Assembly: GCF_009389715.1 (NCBI RefSeq)
Contig: NC_052400.1
Coordinates: 18,631,674-18,695,673, forward strand
Direction of reading: 5' to 3'
DNA length: 64,000 bases
Source of the DNA: Phoenix dactylifera
Lineage: Eukaryota > Streptophyta > Magnoliopsida > Arecales > Arecaceae
The position numbers and the translations under genes were made by a program. Under the pieces are notes generated by a model that was not told the origin of the DNA, searched no databases, and was given only the letters and a program-made list of their open reading frames with translations. Shown one piece after another: positions 37,231-48,400 of the stretch. How positions within the stretch are numbered: position 1 is the first letter of the stretch; each line of letters starts with the position of its first letter.

Positions 37231-37439
37231 TATGAAAAACAATATCACCATGATAAAAATCCATGAGCTCCTTCCAAATGGAGTATACCCCAAGTTACTA
37301 TAATTAAAGGAGCTGGTTGTCAATTATCAGCTACATATCATCAATCATACGAAATATAACACAAAAAATAACTCGCTTTTATGTCGGCATATGTGGCGTG
37401 CTAGGCTAGCATCCAATCGGCAACAATTAACAGTTTAAC

Positions 37440-38330
37440 TCTCTTTTTTCATTTTATGACATAGAGAGATGTCAAACCAAATTCCTTGTCTGAAATGGCG
37501 AGGCTAGCGGGCTGGTTAAAATGCATAGAGTATGGGAAAAACTATGCCTTTTCTTGCCACTGCTCCCGGTTCCTGGTCGCGCAATACCGCCGCTGCCGAC
37601 CCTGCACTTGCCTTTCGACGTCGCAGCGGAGAGGGTGGTGGGATGGGCCAAGCCAAGAGGAACGGCAAAGGTTGTGGCATGGGTCATCTTCATCGGCGTC
37701 GGTGGTCGCACCGGCGGCAATGGGCGACCGGGAGCCAGTAGCAGCGATGAGAAAGATCAGCTCTAGAAGGAAGGTTTTTTCCCCTTTCTGTCTCTCTCTC
37801 TCTCTCATAAAAAAGAGACGATCTTTGGGGTTTTACATGCCAACTAGACGCCATCCTGACATACCACGGACGCGACACATAAGCTTGTCATCCTCTTTTC
37901 GTCTTATCATAGCATTACTCGTGAGAAGACTACACCCATCAGGAATGTTCGTTTTATCTATTTATATCCGTTAGAATGTCCCGTCCCGCTCCCGTCGCAG
38001 CTAACCCATGCATCTGGCTCTCTCTGAAGGACCATCTCCCATCAAAAGCAAAATCCAGTCTTGGACGCCGCTTGGTGCCGTAGTGGGACCCCTTCGCGGT
38101 GGTGCGCGTGGCGGCGACCGAGAGATGTCCCTACCTTTTCCTCCCCCCTCGAGTCCTAGATTTTTACTCGCGTACAAGCTCGCAAGCCGTCCAAACCACG
38201 CGCAGAGCCTTACAGGTATATCCGCCTTTAGAAAGAAAAAGAGGCAGGGCACGGACGTAACTTCCGTTGCCTTAAAGTTTAAAACGACCGGCCTTCCCTT
38301 CCATGCGTTATGTTAAAAATCTTGTGTGCT
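37440..38330. other. GC-rich stretch without recognised gene
   Basis: Between about 37480 and 38250 the base composition turns GC-rich and several overlapping ORFs appear on both strands (up to 162 codons at 37486-37974), but none has a recognisable domain and the frames contradict one another. It may be a scrambled gene relic. There is no splice-consistent model that I can defend. Confidence 0.3.
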
Positions 38331-39379
38331 GGCTTGCTCTCTTTCTTTCAATCGATTTGGCTGTCGTACCTTCTTGGCCGTATGTCCTGCACCGCCCCCT
38401 CTTTCTCTCTCTTCCCTTCGTACTAGACTTGGGCAGCTCATCCTTGCTCATTGCCCATGTGGCTTCTAATCATGCCGATTCTTTGGAGGGACAGAGAAAT
38501 AAAGAGATGGATGGGCTGATTGAGAGAGAGGGATCGAACTGCTGCTACTGCCGTAGAGTTCTAGCTTTGGAGCGTGAGCTAGCGTAGGCCTGCAATAAAC
38601 TAGACCAACCGTAAAGAGTGAACACGTTGGCCTGTGAACAAATATAAAATGGAGAGAATGAGAGAGTCCACCGCTTCTGCTATTTTCTGCTCCTCCTGGC
38701 TGTTGCTGGGGCTGGCCCGCTGACATTTGAAAAATAGAGAGAAAGAGAGAGAAAGGAGTGAGGAGAGAGAGACGTTAATAGAAGGAGATGGATGGGGTTG
38801 TGGGGCGGCGAGGAATAGAAAGCGACGCCACACAGCACATCGGCACGCAAAAATCCTCCCCTTTTTTCGTATGATGGAACCCCCCACCAATTCCTCCGCC
38901 CATCCATCGCCCCTCGCAAATGCTAATAAACAAATACAAGAAACCCATCTTTTGGCTGTTCTAATTTGTACAGGCGTAGGTAGTTCCATTTATTATGAGC
39001 CGCATTTGAACCGAGAATGAGGGGATATCCCTCCCATTCCCGTTCCTGTCCTGTCAAATGATCTTTTTGACCCCACGAGATGGTATATTTCCTCGCTAAT
39101 GAAGAGAGGTTGCTTGTGGACCAAAAAAGAGAGAGATCGCTCTCAATTAATAAATAAATGTATTTCATAGATAGGGATAGAATAGACTTGCTTCTTTTCA
39201 CGACGAATACCATATCATTAGTCTCTCCACTTTTTTACCCACTTTTAAGTATGTGATAAAGAAGCGGTTATGTTACATTGCATTGGCTGCGATATGGCGC
39301 GTGCATGGCCACCAATCATCGGGTCAGTACATCCGCACAATCAAATCAAAACAACCGCGTGGGAATCTTAGATGATTTT

Positions 39380-39600
39380 TTTTTTTTCTATTGCGGACTT
39401 CATACCATACAAGTACGAAACATACTTAATAAAATCTAAAAATAAAATATTACAAAGTGCCTGAAGCAACTTTCCTTCCAGATTCACAGAGTGTTGTTTC
39501 AATAACTAACCATATAAACAATCACCTAATCTACGGCCTCGTTGGTCTCTCTGAATACATGTTTGGTCTGAAAGATCCCTCCAATTCTATCCGTCACCCA
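39380..39600 (-). mobile_element. LINE RNase H-domain 3' scrap
   Basis: The minus strand reads FQTKHVFRETNEAVD, matching the RNase H C-terminal motif (HVFREAN-x-AAD) of plant LINE polyproteins, followed by AT-rich 3' sequence. A related scrap lies at 60710-60905. Both share the order RNase H end, short spacer, then TTTTATTTTTAGATTTT-like tail. Confidence 0.45.
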
Positions 39601-39902
39601 TATGCCTTGAATTAAGAGGTGGATTTTAGGAACAAAGGTGTATGTGGATTTGGAGAAGGGAAGTGGGATGGGGGCAATATTGGGAATTTTGGTAGGTTCC
39701 ATCGTGGCTCTGTTTGAGTCCCTTCTTCCTGTTTAGATTACCTTTGTTGCGACACCCGTCACGACAATAATCTAGAATAATGGTGTCGGAGATTAAATAA
39801 TTACTGAATCAAGTAATGCCGTCTATTCCAGGAGGGCGTGAGGCAGTGTTTCAGTGGGCTCACGGGGGGAAACATGGGCAGTGAGAAAGCGGGGAGGGCG
39901 TT

Positions 39903-39922
39903 GGGGGGGGGGGGGGGGGGGG
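39903..39922 (+). repeat. Homopolymer run of 20 G
   Basis: Twenty consecutive G residues, flanked by TT and GATAATTTGG. It sits about 1.3 kb upstream of the TCP start. Such a run can form G-quadruplex structure and its exact length is prone to sequencing error. Confidence 0.85.
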
Positions 39923-40703
39923 ATAATTTGGCAACACCGTGGGCGGGGAAAGGCGATGTTTCTTTTGGCCAAGCAATAAAAGGAAAGAGAAAAAAACCGA
40001 AAGCTGGAGAGTCGCCGTCCGGACTCTAAAGAAAAAGATGGACAGATTGACAAACGGGCAAGAGAAGGTGAGACTAGAGAGAGAAAGGGAGGGGACGAGT
40101 GTTGGAGCTCCCAACAGGACACCGAGCCGAGAGGGCTGCTGCTGGAGCTGGGGATTTTGTTTAGGGAGATGGGTGGGCCGCTGAGATGACCAGGATCTTT
40201 AATTTCTGAATGCATGTCTGTGTGTGCCACCACCCTCTCACCCACCCCCCCCACCATTAGTACACCTCAACCCTGTCCTCTTTCGTATAGGCCCGGCCCA
40301 AGATAACACTTGTCCCCTAGTCTCTCTCTCCTTTCCCTACCACCAAACCGCAAATCCCTTCTCTCTTTTTATTGTACATGGTCTCCTTGCCCTAGTCCCT
40401 CTTCCTTTCTCTCGTCGATCCTGAACTCCGCCTCTGCGTGCTAAAATGGGATGGGTGAGATTGCAAGCTTGTTTTGGGTTCTTGGTCCCCAGAGAAAAGG
40501 CCGGTCTGGTTCTCTAATTGGGCTAGTGGTTGCTTTGCAGGAGAATGGTGAGGGGCGAGTAGTGCATACAAGCCAATAGCTGGGTTCTTTCCTTGTGCAC
40601 GCTTGCACAGGCCTGTGCTTTCCAGTAAGAGGTCGAGGGCTTTACCTGTAGCGTGTTCAGTTCCTTCTCTTTCGATTTCTGATTTTTTTTTCTTTTTTTT
40701 CCT

Positions 40704-40710
40704 TATAAAA
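40704..40710 (+). promoter_or_regulatory. Candidate TATA box of the TCP gene
   Basis: TATAAAA lies 512 bp upstream of the chosen TCP start codon, after a pyrimidine-rich tract. If used, it gives a 5' leader of roughly 475 nt containing upstream ATGs. A leader intron or another start site is possible. Confidence 0.4.
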
Positions 40711-40782
40711 GAATTTGTGGCCTGTGTTTGTTGTTAGTCCCAGCCGAGGTGGTGCTGATGGTGATGGGATTCTGGGAGTTGG

Positions 40783-41661
40783 ATGGCCAAGCCTTTTGGA
40801 AGCGGAGGCAAGAAAAGCACCAGCACCAGCACCAGCGCATACTATTTCCAGAGCAGCAGCAGCAGCAGCAGGAGCAGAAGAGGCAAGAGAAGCGGCGAGA
40901 GGGAGCCGAGAGAGAGGAATCCCACTAGCGGCAAAAACAAAGCTGGACGGAAGACGGAAGAGGGCGGCCGAGGATCTGGATCCCCGGAGGACTCCGTACC
41001 ACCCAATTCCGAACCCAAGAGAAAGCGAGAGAGAAGAAGAGGAAACAGGGCAACCACAAGAAGAAGTACAGCAACCCCAAGGCTTCCAGCTTCATCCCCT
41101 CCACCGTCACTGGAACCCACCACCCGGGGGCCGCTCCTATTTTCCGTCCCCTTCCTCCTCCTCCTCCTCGCCTGCCACGGCTTCCTCCTCCGACTATGCC
41201 CGTCTGTCCGACCGGATGGCCGAGGCGCGTGTCCATGGCTACGGCCACCAGCAGCAGCACCAGCGGCCGAGGTTCGGCGGAGGGCTGAGGGGCGCCGGGG
41301 AGATCGTGGAGGTCCAGGGGGGCCACATTGTGCGGTCCACCGGGCGCAAGGACCGGCACAGCAAGGTGTGCACCGCCAAGGGCACCCGAGACCGCCGCGT
41401 CCGCCTCTCCGCCCATACCGCCATCCAGTTCTACGACGTCCAGGACCGCCTTGGCTACGACCGCCCCAGCAAGGCCGTCGACTGGCTCATCAAGAACGCC
41501 AAGGCCGCCATCGACGAGCTCACCGAGCTCCCTGGCCGGTACCCGACCGCCTCCGCCTTCAACCCTCCATCCGCCTCGAATCCTCAGGAAACCCAGGCTG
41601 CCGCCGCCGCGGACAACCAGCCCGGTGGAGATTCTGGCAACACGCCAATTCCAGTTGCTGA
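40783..41661 (+). other. Long upstream ORF overlapping the TCP start in another frame
   Basis: ATG 40783 opens a 292-codon frame that runs through the TCP start codon and into its TCP domain in a different reading frame. The part before 41216 is rich in Ser, Lys, Arg and Glu ([17 protein letters not shown] at its start); the part over the TCP domain is Arg/Pro/Ala-rich shadow sequence. Another upstream ATG at 40758 opens a short frame ending at 40928. These are unlikely to be independent proteins, but if retained in the mature mRNA they would reduce initiation at the TCP ATG. A leader intron would remove them. Confidence 0.35.
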
Positions 41662-42427
41662 ACCGGTTGCTTCTGCAGCCTTTGGCTTTGGTGGTGGCAG
41701 CGGCAGTGCTAGTTTTCTCCCGCCGTCTCTGGATTCTGATGCTATAGCCGACACCATCAAGTCCTTCTTCCCAATGGCCGCCCCCGCCGCCACCGCGCCC
41801 TCTTCAAGTCCTCCAATCGGCTTTCAGAATTACCCGCCAGACCTCTCGTCGCACACTAGCAGCCAGGACCTCCGCCTCTCTCTCCAATCCTTCCAAGACC
41901 CAATCTTTCACAACCCCGACCCTAGCCACCGCCACCACCCCCACAGCCGACACCACCACCAGGACCCCACTCCTTCCACTCAGCACGCCCTTTTCTCCGG
42001 CTCCGCCCATTTGGCCTTTGACACGGCCTCCGCCGGCTGGTCCGAGCAGAGCCAGAGGATGGTACCGTGGAATGTGGCGGAGACCGGCGGCGGCGGCGGC
42101 GGCGGGGGATACGAGTTCAACGTGCTGCCGCCAGCACCGCCGCAGGCTGTGCCGCTGCACCCGGTGCTTGGCCAAAGCCAGTTTTTCACTCAGAGGGAAC
42201 CCCTTCAGTCCAGTAGCCCGCCCACCATTCGTGCTTGGGCGGACCCCATTTCTTCGACAACCGACCACCAGATGCACCCTGCGCTCCGTCCCTCGGTGTC
42301 GTCAATTGGCTTCGCATCTGGTGCCGGCTTCTCGGGGTTTCGCATTCCGGCACGGATTCAGGGCGAAGAGGAGCACGACGGAATCTCCGACAAGCCGCCC
42401 TCTGCTTCCTCTGCTTCTCACCATTGA
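41216..42427 (+). CDS. TCP4-like: CIN-class TCP transcription factor (TCP4-like)
   Basis: Intronless 403-residue DNA-binding regulator of leaf and petal cell proliferation and differentiation. Seen: a basic region beginning [20 protein letters not shown] (residues 43-62), then helix-loop-helix segments with [19 protein letters not shown] and [19 protein letters not shown], together the TCP domain at about 44-102. Lack of the four-residue class I deletion and the [14 protein letters not shown] wording place it in class II, CIN type. The middle is Ser/Pro/His-rich (low complexity), and the C-terminus [16 protein letters not shown] is the conserved tail of the TCP3/4 group. An in-frame miR319-type site lies near the end. 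The ATG at 41216 is the first in this frame: the frame stays open upstream to 40715 but without another ATG. Upstream ORFs may complicate translation. It appears complete and is the best-preserved gene of its region. Confidence 0.92.
   Translation: MAEARVHGYGHQQQHQRPRFGGGLRGAGEIVEVQGGHIVRSTGRKDRHSKVCTAKGTRDRRVRLSAHTAIQFYDVQDRLGYDRPSKAVDWLIKNAKAAIDELTELPGRYPTASAFNPPSASNPQETQAAAAADNQPGGDSGNTPIPVAEPVASAAFGFGGGSGSASFLPPSLDSDAIADTIKSFFPMAAPAATAPSSSPPIGFQNYPPDLSSHTSSQDLRLSLQSFQDPIFHNPDPSHRHHPHSRHHHQDPTPSTQHALFSGSAHLAFDTASAGWSEQSQRMVPWNVAETGGGGGGGGYEFNVLPPAPPQAVPLHPVLGQSQFFTQREPLQSSSPPTIRAWADPISSTTDHQMHPALRPSVSSIGFASGAGFSGFRIPARIQGEEEHDGISDKPPSASSASHH
42193..42213 (+). promoter_or_regulatory. miR319-type target site in the TCP coding region
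   Basis: The 21-nt site ends with CCCCTTCAGTCCAG, which pairs with the 5' seed side of miR319 (known start TTGGACTGAAGGG), with a terminal G:U pair and mismatches limited to the 3' side of the microRNA. In the CIN-TCP family this exact position, encoding R-x-PLQSS, is cleaved by miR319. The codons here read REPLQSS, as expected. Confidence 0.8.
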
Positions 42428-44320
42428 TGGAGCGGAAGAAGAGAACTGACAACCACCAAATCCCACCTCCCCTGGTAATTTACCCTCTACTCCCTCTATA
42501 AACTTCAACTGTTGCTTATCTCATTAGCATTCACCCTGAAAAAAATGCCAACTTTTTTGTTCCCTGGTAGGATTGCGTGGTTTTGTCGAGGAAGGTGATG
42601 GAAGTTAAGGAAACAATATTTCTGCTGATACGTATGAAGCCATTTCTTTTGATTCTCTGGTTGGTCGGTTCCTCTCTTCTCTCCTTCTCTTGGTTTTGTT
42701 TCAATGGGCTTCAGCGGCCCTTCGTTCGTTTGCCATGGTTGGTCTTGGTTGCTGTTGTAGTAGTTTGTTATATTTGCTTCATGTTGCCGCTGCTCCTGCT
42801 CCTTGTGCTCGTGACGGTCTACCCTTCTAGCTGTCGTCAAAAGGGAGAGGGCTCCCTGGATTCTGGTCACCCGGAAATGCCTTTAGTGAGTGGTTCTGTG
42901 TTGAATTCAATAGATGGTTAAGTGTTCCACGATGACTGCGCAATCGAGTGGAGCAAAAACTCTTATTGAGCTTTTGACATAGAAGCTCAGATGTTGTTTT
43001 CATACCGATAAGGAGATGGAGGCTGCTTTGCTTTGATTGGAAACGAATGGTCCCTTTCCCACTTCCTTGGCTATATTATGTTTCGTGTTGGTGTTAAAAA
43101 GAGAAGCCACGGCACTGATGTTGCTTCCACTTTTTCAAAAACCTAAAGTAGATGGATTTAGTATACACTTTCATGATTGCACATTGCCATCCCATTTGAA
43201 AATGCTGAACATAGGCCTTTTACCATTTGAAAACTTTCATGGTCATACCTGCTTTCATAGCTCGGCCGCTTATATTATTTCTCATTAGCCAAACTTCCAG
43301 TTTGAGCAGCAAAAAGAGACATTATATCCTAGATTGCATGCATCATGTAGTCACACTCAGATGGCATAAAGATACAACTGAGATAAAGTTTATAGAAACA
43401 AGCGGCTATAATTGACTGCGTGGGCTCTTTGCCTACAGTATGTGGCATGATATCTCCATAAAAAAAAAAAAAAAAAGCCACAAACACTACCAGATTACTT
43501 GGGGCCCTTTCACTGCGACTGTTAAAACGTTGTTTTCAGAAGAATGGCTTTATGATTTTGAGTCTCTTTCCCCGTATGACAGATTCCTTGATTGCATTAT
43601 TTTTCTTTATTTGTTGATCGGCTTTTCCTATGTCTCTCTTGTCTGTACTATCTCGCTCTTCGGAATGCTGCTTTTGGTGGGGAAACCTTATTGAGGACTT
43701 CTCTTTGGAGGGAATCTGCTTCCAGTCTTTGGATAAAATCCTTTTGCCTTTGTTTCCTCTTGATTATATAGAACTAGCTCGAACCCACTTGCATATTCCT
43801 ACAATAATACTTCTCAATTATGAAGCATGAAAAGGAAACAACCAATTTAAAATTGGCCTCGATAATTCCTAGTTTACAGTGTGAAGATCTCTCGCATTGA
43901 ATTATTCAATTTTATATTCTTGAGGGAATTATGATGTGAAAGGGGCCCATAAGTGATCTGAAAGTACCTCTCCTTGTTCTTTCATTTTTAGTATGAAAAG
44001 ACAAGCAGAATCTTTGTGCTATTCTTCTTGTCTTCCTGAAAATTAAGCAAAACAGCTTGTTTGAACCGGAGGGCCCTCTAAAGCCATTCAAGATCTAACT
44101 TCAGCCCAATGCCTTGCTAGGCCAATACAGAAAGCGTGCAATTCCTCATGCACAAACAAGAAGAAGACCCATCCCTTCATGGCTTTATCACATGAGACGC
44201 CTCGTGAGCGGATTTGTCTTGGATGCAGTCGACACCCAGGATGAGATGGCACCAGCTCATGCACGGTGTAACTGCATTGCCAGATGATTAAAAGCAAGAA
44301 TCCTTAGGGAGGTATACATA
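42428..44320. other. TCP 3' flank and intergenic DNA
   Basis: The first several hundred bases probably include the TCP 3' untranslated region. ORFs of 60-114 codons here have no domains. The strand read toward 44088-44297 contains an unrecognised 69-codon minus ORF. Confidence 0.35.
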
Positions 44321-44321
44321 G

Positions 44322-44560
44322 GCTTTTTTTTTGTGTGTGTGATGATAAGGGATGCTGGAAGAGCAGCCACCCGGCTTTATTAAAGATCAAATACCATGAG
44401 AAATTACAAAAAATTTAGCAGAGAGATACGAGGGGGGGAGGGGGTAGAGATACAAAGTCAGAGAAATACAACAGGAAGAAAGAAGCAATACTGAGAGGCA
44501 AAAGCAACAAAACAGACTCTTTAAGCAAACGCTGTGCTAAGCCTGAAAAAATTGGAAAAC
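44322..44560 (-). mobile_element. Probable LINE 3' end with poly-A tail
   Basis: On the minus strand the sequence reads TTTAATAAAGCCGGGTGGCT, then TGCTCTTCCAGCATCCC, then CATCACACACAAAAAAAAG. The order of GCCGGGTGG, ATCATCACACAC and a terminal A-run is typical of the 3' end of plant non-LTR retroelements. No coding domain is recognisable upstream, so only the tail is called, with moderate confidence. Confidence 0.4.
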
Positions 44561-45435
44561 TCCCCATTTCAAGTGAAGCAGAATGAATCCCTCAAACAAG
44601 GTATGAGTAGGCTGGTGATCTCCGCTGGATCTCTGAACGCAAGGCTGGACTGATTTCCACCCACCATCAATGCACGGTTAAGCACAAAACAAACAAATGT
44701 ATCCATTCCAAGTTGAGATTTACACTTTCCATCTTGTTATATGCTCGTTACGATGTTGGACGAGAACTTGAATACTTCTTAATAGTTCTGAATGAGCTAC
44801 CCCACCGGCAAAATACGTAAATGGTGTTCGTCCTCTGGAGCATAATGATGGCATCCGCCGATGCTGCGGTTTTAAAAAAGTGGCACAACATGTCCAACAT
44901 CGGATCTAAGGTTTGTGAATTACCTTTGGGTCTCGTGGCATGAAGAAGACATCAGTATATAAGAATGCGGTCGGTTAACATTCCACATGCGGACGAATTC
45001 CGTATCCTTGCCCCAAGCAACAAAACACACAGAAAAACCGATGAAGCATTAAGAATGATTACAAATGGACACTAGTTTAAAGGGTTTTTGTTCCACAACA
45101 GCCAGGGCCAGAAAAGAGCATGTCGAGTCCCAGTCAGCCAGGTGGCCATGCAAATCTTGGTGAAAGAACCTAGCAGGAACAAGAAGGCCCACTCCTTGGA
45201 CAGCCAATCTACAACGTTTCTTCACATGAAAGCACATGCATTTATATACTCAATAATTTTTACAGCATCAATGGCAAGTGGCCTCTTTTATTCTGCATAA
45301 TCAATGATTTAAAAAAGAAAAAAACAACAGAAAATTATCACTCACACCATCACTTTTATATAGATATATGTCTGAATGTTCTCACTTCTGCAAACAATGA
45401 ATTGGTTTCATCCGGCACATAATCTCAAGCTAGAC

Positions 45436-48400
45436 TCAGGCAGTAATGTCACTTGTCTGTGTAGGAAGCTGCTGCTCCTCCTTCATCTTTGGATTCTTGG
45501 TTTTTTGATGAGAAGTTGCAGCCTTGGCAATTTGCTCTCGGCTAACCATTTTCCCATCATTTGACTGAGATGATCTCTTTGTAGAGCCTTTCCCATCAGT
45601 CGCTGCAGGTTTAACTGAATCTGATGCTGTCTCGGCTGACGGATTTGTATTCTTGCCAACTTTGCTTGTTGCCTTGGTCTGGGCTTGCTTGGGGATCACA
45701 GTGGGCAGCCTGGTTTCCCATGGACGACCTGCAATCCACCGATCCATCCAACTCCACCTCCAATTACCCTTCCCACATTCATAAACAAAAGGCCCCTGGT
45801 TCAAGCCAGGGTTGGCCCTCCACTACAGGCAGAAGCAACAATACATGAGTCCCATGGCAAGTCTGTATTAATTACATGCTTAAGATATCTAGCCAGTTCT
45901 TCAAACCTGACCTGATGTGAAAATGCGTATGCCATGGCTCGTTCACGCTTGATTGCTGCTTCTTCTCTTTGTTGTATCCTGGCAAGTATTTCCTCCATCG
46001 TTTCAGAGCCTCCACACCATTCCACCTGTTTGAAAATCAAAGGTCAGGACCAGGCTCTAAATGAACGGGAAGCAGGTATAATTTGTTGGTTCCTGACTCA
46101 ACCATGTGGAAATGTACCTAATCAGCCCAAATTGATAAAAATTCATCACGTGTGCAAGAGATACGATACGACGTCTTAAATGTTTTGGTGCCCCCATAAG
46201 TGCTCAATTTTCTAGCTCTAGCCCTACATGGAAGACTAAGAGGTGACTTGTATTTTATCAAAATGAGTACTGTTAAGGCCATTGACATGCAAAACAAATA
46301 AACAATCTTCAGCGCATAATCCTTAAGCCGGTCATCTAACATGAAGGCTCTTTACCAGTATTAGATTATGTTCTATCAAACAAAATTAACAACCATCTAA
46401 AACCAGTAAACCATGAAAATGCCGCTGCACTCATTACAAAACCAAAATCAACTGATGTCCCATTATGACTATTTCAGAAAGCCACTATTGTCATACCACA
46501 TGCATTAAGCTATGACTAAGGTTTTGCAATGTTACGTCGTAAGTTCTAATAGAACAGATTGAGTTCAGACCTGTTAAAAACAAGTAACATGATAGACACC
46601 ACTTACCTCTAAGTCATGAATCTTAGCCTCAAGCTTCAATTGATTGTCTTGTTTCTTCTGCCTAATGTGGCCTTCAGTTACCATACAAATACGGCGAGCT
46701 CCAATTTGTGCTTGTATTTTGCTCCAAGATTGGATATAACTCAAAGTGCTCGATGTCTGCTTCTTAACAGAATGGCCTTGGGCAAGGACTTGTAGTCTTT
46801 CTGTCCCTTTCAAAGAACAAAGGTTTTTCCTAGCCTGCATACATACTATTCTATCAATCTGCAGATCACCATGGCAGTTACCTGCCGTGACAGATCAATA
46901 CAGTTTCATGACAAAGAATCTGTGTTTGGATATGAAATAGATTAGTAGGAAAGCCAATTAACAAAAGTAATCATAAGAAAAAAAAAAGTCCATTACTACG
47001 GCTCAATACATAATTGGAGGTGGGCAATTTGTGGGAGGAGAAAGAAAAGGACATCAGATATTTATTATACAAAGCTACTGAGCATTAGACACCATAGTGT
47101 TCCCTTCACTAACAAGGAGTTGGTCACTACAAAACTGTGAAAATTGCATATAATTATATTCATTGCAAATGCTGAAGATCTCAACATGTCATAATGAGGT
47201 TCACAAATAACACACAAACAAAAAATTGCATTTTGAGGAGTTAAAAGATGCCATGCTAAAATGCAAAAAATCCACCAATAAAAGGCAAGTCACATAATAC
47301 TACCGTACATGGATCTGTGACATATCCCCTCAATGGATCACCAGTAGAGATATTTCCAGATAAAATAAGAGAGATGGTAGTATGAATCTTGATAAGGAAT
47401 TCTGGACATTGTTATATAGATTGGATATAGTAAATATGGGAAGAAGCGGTAACAGTAGTGGCAATCAATCATATTGTGCTCTCCCAACTTAAGGAAAAAC
47501 TCAACATGGATACTAGCATAGCACTTCAATTATCATGATATTCCAAAGTCGTGGTATTAGATGTTACACTAGCATAATCGATAAGGTAATGGAGTCAGAC
47601 AACCTCTTTAGCAGCATGAGATTTAGCACTGATACATTTCCATGGCAGTTAAGCAACACAATAACGTATTTCTTTCTTTTCAAGAAGATGAGGGAATCTC
47701 CAGCTGACATATAGAAGCCAGAAGTGAAGAGTTGATTACAACATTCCCTAGCCAAATAAAGTAATTGTAGCCTAGGAGTGAGGTGGACAAGGACAAGAAA
47801 GCAAATGATGGTACTATGGAGGCACTAATCAAAGCATAGGATGATCATGAAAGTAATTAATTGAGGGAAAATGAAAATGGTAATTAGATGAATGGCAGTC
47901 TGATATTTTACAGTCACACCCTATACATCTACAGTGTTTTATAATGGCAAAGAGTTAGGATCCGGCCATGCGTGGCAGTTGGATATCATGACACTTTTTT
48001 AATATAATTTCTGGCATCTCTCATTCATTCATCCACACATCCATAAATACCACCAGACACATGGCTTATATATTATTCCTTCGAGAATTACTTGCCTGCA
48101 AATATCTTACTGTGCGGAGTGTCTCTCTTTGTTGATGCTTCTCAAGGATCAGCCTTTCTAATGGATGAGCCTACCACAGGCATCCCTCAAATGCTCCCTC
48201 ATCTTGATTAAAGCATGCACATGGCACATGCCACAATAGTAGCTCTTTAATGCAAATCCACTCATATTCGTGTCAACATGGCATGATACTTTTCTTTAGC
48301 CCTGAGATGACAGGTTTCCATAATCCCTTTTTCACTTCTCAACCCTTTTTTCGCAGACCAACAAAACAAAAACTCTATACTTAAGCAACCTGCCCCCACC

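Noticed and set aside
40715-41215. Extending the TCP protein upstream to 570 residues
   Set aside because: The extended frame begins at a TTG and has no ATG before 41216, and its sequence is low complexity and unlike the family.
40925-42508. Several 60-163 codon ORFs on the minus strand and other plus frames over the TCP gene
   Set aside because: GC-rich shadow frames of the TCP coding region without domains.
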